Below are positions 7,424 through 10,166 of a DNA stretch of 10,166 bases, one piece after another. Both the position numbers and the translations under genes were made by a program. This DNA comes from LH-M37 sp032251315. Lineage in GTDB: Bacteria; Pseudomonadota; Gammaproteobacteria; SZUA-229. The stretch is taken from contig JAVVEE010000081.1 of NCBI GenBank assembly GCA_032251315.1, forward strand, positions 1-10,166, in the 5' to 3' direction. Position 1 is the first letter of the stretch, and every line of letters starts with the position of its first letter. Below the pieces are notes generated by a model that was not told the origin of the DNA, searched no databases, and saw nothing but the letters and a program-made list of their open reading frames with translations.

Positions 7424-7576
7424 AACTTACTAACAAAACGCATGGAAAGGATACCCTTCAATCAAGACCGTCAGCAGCAGGGATGCTGCTGCCGCGCGTA
7501 CACGGATGTATTCTCAGCGCGTCTTGATTGAAGGGTATCCTTTCCATGTAACTCAATAGTAAGTTTTACAGTTAAG
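7407..7576. repeat. 170-bp palindromic element (MITE/BIME-like)
   Basis: Perfect 28-nt inverted arms occur at 7441-7468 (begins CATGGAAAGG) and 7521-7548 (its reverse complement), separated by 52 nt that contain a perfect small hairpin CAGCAGCA-GGGA-TGCTGCTG at 7473-7492. Outer arms also pair: CTTAACTGTAAAAC (7407-7420) with GTTTTACAGTTAAG (7563-7576), and AAAACTTACTA (7422-7432) with TAGTAAGTTTT (7557-7567). The left outer arm is interrupted by a 7-nt insertion relative to the right. Bases 7428-7500 recur inverted at 1-73 (72/73 identical). No transposase is encoded. The element lies between the small gene and the DUF4197 relic. A non-autonomous mobile repeat is inferred; as transcribed RNA it would fold into one long hairpin and could stop transcription. 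Confidence 0.85.
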
Positions 7577-7665
7577 CAAAAGTTATAGTTGAGGTTATGG
7601 AATGCATTCCCCGTTAGAATAATCTAATCGGATCAATGCCAGGAGTCTGTGACGCCGATATTTAA

Positions 7666-8282
7666 GTCACCTTTAGCAACGAAGACATCGTTGCCGGTCT
7701 GAAAGCAGCACTGAACAAGGGCGCGGCTTATGCCGTCGACAGCCTGGGCAAAACGAATGGTTTTCTAAAAAACAGTGACGTCAGAATTCCCATGCCGGAT
7801 AAACTTGAAAAAGCCGAATCACTACTACGCAAAAGCGGCAAAGATGAATACGCCGATGAATTTGTCACCGCCATGAACCGCGTCGACGAATCGGCAGTGC
7901 CCTTAACGCTGGGCATTCTTCAGAAAGGCATTGCGGACATGAGTATCGAGGATGCGAAAACCATTCTTAATGGTCCCGATGACGCCGCCACCCACAGTAT
8001 CTGAAAAAATCCGGCAGCGAACAACTCCAGGAACAGATTTCACCGATTGTAAAAGAGGCCACATCCAGTGCGGGCGTGACCGCCGTCTACAAAAAAATGT
8101 ACGACAGACTCGGCTTCACCGGTAAGTACCTGAACCTGGAAGATTATAATGTCGATACTTACGTCACGCAAAAAACCATGAGCGGACTGTTCACCATGAT
8201 TGCGCAGGAAGAAAAGAAAATTCGCGAGAATCCGGCGGCAAGAACCAGCGAAATTCTAAAGACCGTATTCGGCAAAGAGTAA
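7666..8282 (+). pseudogene. DUF4197 family protein, 5'-truncated and frameshifted
   Basis: Joined translation of two frames gives about 205 residues clearly of DUF4197 type: SNEDIVAGLKAALNKGAAYAVD, LGKTNGFLKNSDVRIPMP, a DEFVTAMNR segment, MSIEDAKTILNGPDDAAT, then in the second frame QYLKKSGSEQL, YKKMYDRLGFTGKY, TMSGLFTMIAQEEKKIRENP and a C-terminal EILKTVFGKE. The frames break near 7993-7997: CCCACAGTAT where CCCAGTAT would keep the frame, that is, a duplicated CA; the first frame stops at 8002-8004. Upstream, an in-frame TAA at 7663-7665 precedes VTFSNED and the family's lipoprotein/signal-peptide start is missing, so the 5' end is also lost, about 90 nt from the palindromic element. The family function is unknown; intact members are predicted exported proteins. 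A sequencing error could explain the CA but not the missing N-terminus. Confidence 0.85.
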
Positions 8283-8308
8283 GCAGCGCCGCAACGGATC
8301 AGGCAACG

Positions 8309-9361
8309 CTAAACTCCATCCGACAAATCGGTCAGCAACTTTATAAAGGCATCCACCGATTCCCACGAGGCAGATTCCTCCATGGTGTGATAGCCGCTGG
8401 TGGGAATCTGTATCGTAGTACCATCAACCAGCCCATTTGAAGCCGCAATGATGCGGCCCATTTCGGTACTGCCCAGTGAGCGCGGATTCTCCCCCGCGCT
8501 CACCAGCTTTTTATTCTCGGCCTCAACATACCTGTTCTTATAAACAATACTTAAATTATTCTTGCGGCACAGATCTTCCACCAAACTGGTCGCTTGCTGA
8601 TTAAACGACGCACTGGTATCTTTTTCGCGCAGCACCAGCAATTGCTCATTGGCCGCCTCGACATTCGGAAACGGGCTGGTATCGACCACAAACAACCGAT
8701 TGGTGGAGTGGCCGAAACGGCGGAACCATTCCAGCAGATATCGCCAGCTTTTCCCGGCCTCCTCCTGCGCGGTAAAAAATGCCGTGCCCTGAAAATTCTG
8801 GCTGAACAGATGCACAATCGCCGCCGCCGTCAGCACATTGTCGAGCTGGCCTTCGAGTCTGGTATTATTGATACTCAGCTTGTCTTTAAACGCAACCGGC
8901 GTACCTGCAACAACATCATTCAGCCCGTCAATTTCAAAAATCAGATTGTTCCTGAATTCACAGACGTACGATTTCTTAATGATGCCACTGCCGCGATACG
9001 CGCCGGACCACGGCTCGTAAGCAAATACCGGCACAGCCTGAAAACGTTCGGTAATTTTCGTCATCAACTCTTCGGAAACAGAATTGCTCAACAGATCGGT
9101 TCTGTTGCCCGCAATAAACGCCGCATACTGAAACTCATTGGGACCGGTACAGATAAGACCATGCCGGTCAATGTGCGCCGAAAACATGGTGCTATACGGC
9201 CTGCTGCCCTGAGCCACCAGCAACCCCTCATACCAGGTCACCTTAGCGCCCCGCTCCTCCAGCTCACGTTGCAGCACCCTGAAAAATGAATGCTCCGCGC
9301 CAACCACACTGGGCTGGCGAATAATCGCTTTTAGTAGATCAGTAAACTCGGTATTAAGCAT
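8309..9361 (-). CDS. M42-like metallopeptidase (aminopeptidase, clan MH)
   Basis: A 350-residue predicted cytosolic di-metal peptidase. The clan MH signature is complete: H63 and D65 in SAHIDRHG, bridging D174 in EGQLDNVL, E200/E201 in TAQEEAGKS (base and ligand), D227 in VVDTSPF and H325 in TSGYHTMEES. The insert between D65 and D174 would be the small PDZ-like lid subdomain of M42 enzymes. The length is in the normal range. The ATG at 9359-9361 is preceded on its strand by AGAG/GGATAAG, an acceptable though not strong ribosome site. A TAATAT at 9400-9405 (minus strand) could serve as the -10 box; no clear -35 is seen. It converges with the DUF4197 relic across a 26-nt gap that has no clear terminator. 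The exact substrate cannot be read from the sequence; glutamyl-aminopeptidase-like annotation would be a guess. Confidence 0.88.
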   Translation of the reverse strand: MLNTEFTDLLKAIIRQPSVVGAEHSFFRVLQRELEERGAKVTWYEGLLVAQGSRPYSTMFSAHIDRHGLICTGPNEFQYAAFIAGNRTDLLSNSVSEELMTKITERFQAVPVFAYEPWSGAYRGSGIIKKSYVCEFRNNLIFEIDGLNDVVAGTPVAFKDKLSINNTRLEGQLDNVLTAAAIVHLFSQNFQGTAFFTAQEEAGKSWRYLLEWFRRFGHSTNRLFVVDTSPFPNVEAANEQLLVLREKDTSASFNQQATSLVEDLCRKNNLSIVYKNRYVEAENKKLVSAGENPRSLGSTEMGRIIAASNGLVDGTTIQIPTSGYHTMEESASWESVDAFIKLLTDLSDGV

Positions 9362-9573
9362 CTCTATAACTTATCCAGATAGGGGGGATTCGGCGGCTGA
9401 TATTACACCAATTTAAACTGTCCGCCATAGCGGAATTATCAAGGTGATTAGGTCTGCGAGGCAGCAGATAGCCGCTTCTGAACCCGGCATGAGTTACCGG
9501 AATGCGACCTGCTTAGGAATGCATACATTGACGCAATTATTAACCTTCGTAATAAGTCATAGCAATATGGGTA

Positions 9574-9631
9574 GTGGGTTCGCGCACCCACGGGCGTGTT
9601 ACTCTTTTTGCTACAGCCCAAAAAGACTAAC
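9574..9631. repeat. Two adjacent stem-loops of an extragenic repeat
   Basis: GTGGGT (9574-9579) pairs with ACCCAC (9586-9591) around TCGCGC. Immediately after, GTTACTCTTTTTG (9598-9610) pairs with CAAAAAGACTAAC (9619-9631), with a single C-C mismatch and an 8-nt loop. The layout (GTGGGT hairpin, then GTTACT-T-rich arm, then an A-rich complement) resembles intergenic repeats I know from several proteobacterial genomes. Membership in a named family is not established. Confidence 0.55.
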
Positions 9632-9641
9632 GAGAAAAAGG

Positions 9642-9694
9642 CCCCCCTTTACAACCTGCCCCGGAAAAGCACCGGGGCAGGTTGTAAAGGGGGG
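9642..9694. terminator. Perfect 23-bp GC-rich stem-loop, possible bidirectional terminator
   Basis: Bases 9642-9664 (CCCCCCTTTACAACCTGCC then CCGG) are fully complementary to 9672-9694 with a 7-nt loop AAAAGCA. Plus-strand sequence continues TTTTAAAAA; minus-strand sequence after the stem is CCTTTTTCTCG. T-tracts on both sides fit weak intrinsic termination, most usefully for the minus-strand frame coming from the right edge. The perfect stem is longer than most terminators, so a mobile palindrome is the alternative. Confidence 0.45.
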
Positions 9695-9713
9695 TTTTAA
9701 AAACGCTTTTCTA

Positions 9714-9733
9714 TTTCATGCTAGCGCATGAAA
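9714..9733. repeat. 8-bp perfect stem-loop
   Basis: TTTCATGC (9714-9721) pairs with GCATGAAA (9726-9733) around TAGC. The flanking A-tract lies downstream on the plus strand, so it is not a standard terminator in either direction. Confidence 0.4.
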
Positions 9734-9825
9734 AAAATCACGATGCAATGTTCTGTAATTATTGAGTGTTAATGTTAGATATTTGAAAGACAAAAAGCAG
9801 GATTATTTACAGGCTCTACGCGACC

Positions 9826-9850
9826 GATGCGGTTTGTCCCTCACCGCATC
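9826..9850. repeat. REP-like stem-loop
   Basis: GATGCGGT (9826-9833) pairs perfectly with ACCGCATC (9843-9850) around a 9-nt loop, followed by CTACG. The reverse strand reads GTAGGATGCGGTGAGG, a type of extragenic palindrome I associate with gammaproteobacterial genomes. The family assignment is from memory. Confidence 0.5.
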
Positions 9851-9926
9851 CTACGTGCTTGGCATTAGCAATGTTGCATGGAAAGACCTGACCCTCTTAT
9901 CTTCGGTGCTGAACTAAATTTTAGTG

Positions 9927-10166
9927 TCAACCAATTGCCAATAAACGAACATTTAGATCATGGTATGTCTTGAGAGTGTCAATATCGAATTTTACATAAT
10001 GCTCTAGTACAGAAGGTGACATTCTTGGAGATGACAACGGCAGCTTATTTAACCAAAGAAGGAATCCCGCTAGGGTTTGGTCTCCCAGCTCAGCTATGTG
10101 TATCCCTTGGCAATCTTTGTTTAAGTTGAAGTAAGAATTTTGCCTTGAGTTGAAAATCAACCCACG
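9927..10166 (-). CDS. Hypothetical protein, probably the C-terminal part of a gene entering from the right
   Basis: This minus-strand frame is open from the right edge to a TGA at 9927-9929. An ATG at 10158-10160 would give 77 residues, but the frame stays open upstream to the window end (Arg-Gly before the Met) and no ribosome site can be judged, so it may be the tail of a longer protein. The sequence, with segments such as ELGDQTLAGFLLWLNKLP and VLEHYVKFDIDTLKTYHDLN, looks like a folded soluble protein with hydrophobic periodicity. I do not recognise a family. Downstream on its strand lie the stem-loops 9826-9850 and 9642-9694, which could terminate it. Confidence 0.45.
   Translation of the reverse strand, partial: RGLIFNSRQNSYFNLNKDCQGIHIAELGDQTLAGFLLWLNKLPLSSPRMSPSVLEHYVKFDIDTLKTYHDLNVRLLAIG

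Larger units (their letters stand above)
9362..9926. other. Gene-free, palindrome-rich intergenic region
   Basis: About 565 nt without a supportable gene. It contains at least six stem-loops in succession: TCCGC/GCGGA (9421-9434), 9574-9591, 9598-9631, 9642-9694, 9714-9733 and 9826-9850. A 95-codon plus-strand frame at 9444-9731 crosses three of these hairpins and has no ribosome site or recognisable domain, so it is not called. The 5' part (9421-9570) has no recognised content. The pattern suggests a mosaic of extragenic palindromic repeats. Confidence 0.6.

Noticed and set aside
7441..7548. 28-nt repeat recurring three times in the window (33-60, 7441-7468, 7521-7548), considered as CRISPR repeats.
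   Set aside because: Copies are in opposite orientations, the spacing is irregular, the 52-nt interval is itself shared with the copy at 1-73, and no cas genes are present.
7406..7577. Possible integron attC site: the palindrome ends read ACTTAAC and GTTAAGC, fitting RYYYAAC and GTTRRRY, just after a small orphan gene.
   Set aside because: The ends are complementary simply because the element is a palindrome; no proper L boxes with the usual spacing are visible, the second copy (1-73) lacks the core-site arm, no integrase or cassette array is present, and the flanking genes are ordinary chromosomal ones.
9444..9731. 95-codon plus-strand open frame.
   Set aside because: It runs through three stem-loops, has no ribosome site, an unnatural composition and no recognisable domain; best explained as chance.

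Overview
The window looks like chromosomal DNA of a gammaproteobacterium. The evidence is the roughly 410-residue flavodoxin-type IspG, an ApeB-like M18 aminopeptidase, a DUF4197 relic, an AcoX/NAD-kinase-like protein, and a TonB receptor / YfiR / CHASE8-sensor gene order. No gene fixes the genus. Base composition is mixed: the ispG region is GC-rich, while the yfiR region and the sensor half of the kinase are visibly AT-rich.

Layout. Positions 1-73 hold part of a palindromic repeat whose other copy lies at 7407-7576 in inverted orientation. A rho-independent terminator (164-191, minus strand) closes a leftward block: the M18 aspartyl aminopeptidase (287-1588), preceded upstream by an ATP-NAD kinase-like gene (1662-2810). 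From 2847 to 2895 lies a compact divergent promoter region, with mirrored TAGAATG boxes around a dyad. Rightward from it runs ispG (2927-4159, isoprenoid MEP pathway), followed by the remnant of a TonB-dependent receptor, a periplasmic YfiR-family protein and, overlapping it by 4 bp, a CHASE8-HAMP-HisKA-HATPase-REC hybrid histidine kinase (5001-6923). The last two probably form a signalling pair: YfiR proteins control CHASE8-containing partners, but the usual GGDEF output is replaced here by a kinase plus receiver.

The right third is more eroded. It holds a 77-residue orphan gene (7190-7423), a 170-bp palindromic element starting inside its last codons, a DUF4197 pseudogene (5' end lost, 2-nt CA duplication), and an intact M42-like metallopeptidase on the minus strand (8309-9361). 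About 565 gene-free bases follow (9362-9926), packed with stem-loops including a perfect 23-bp one. A minus-strand reading frame then runs in from the right edge.

No complete mobile element, CRISPR array, rRNA or tRNA was recognised. The best candidates for something unusual are the YfiR/hybrid-kinase pair with its wrecked receptor gene, and the multi-copy palindromic element.
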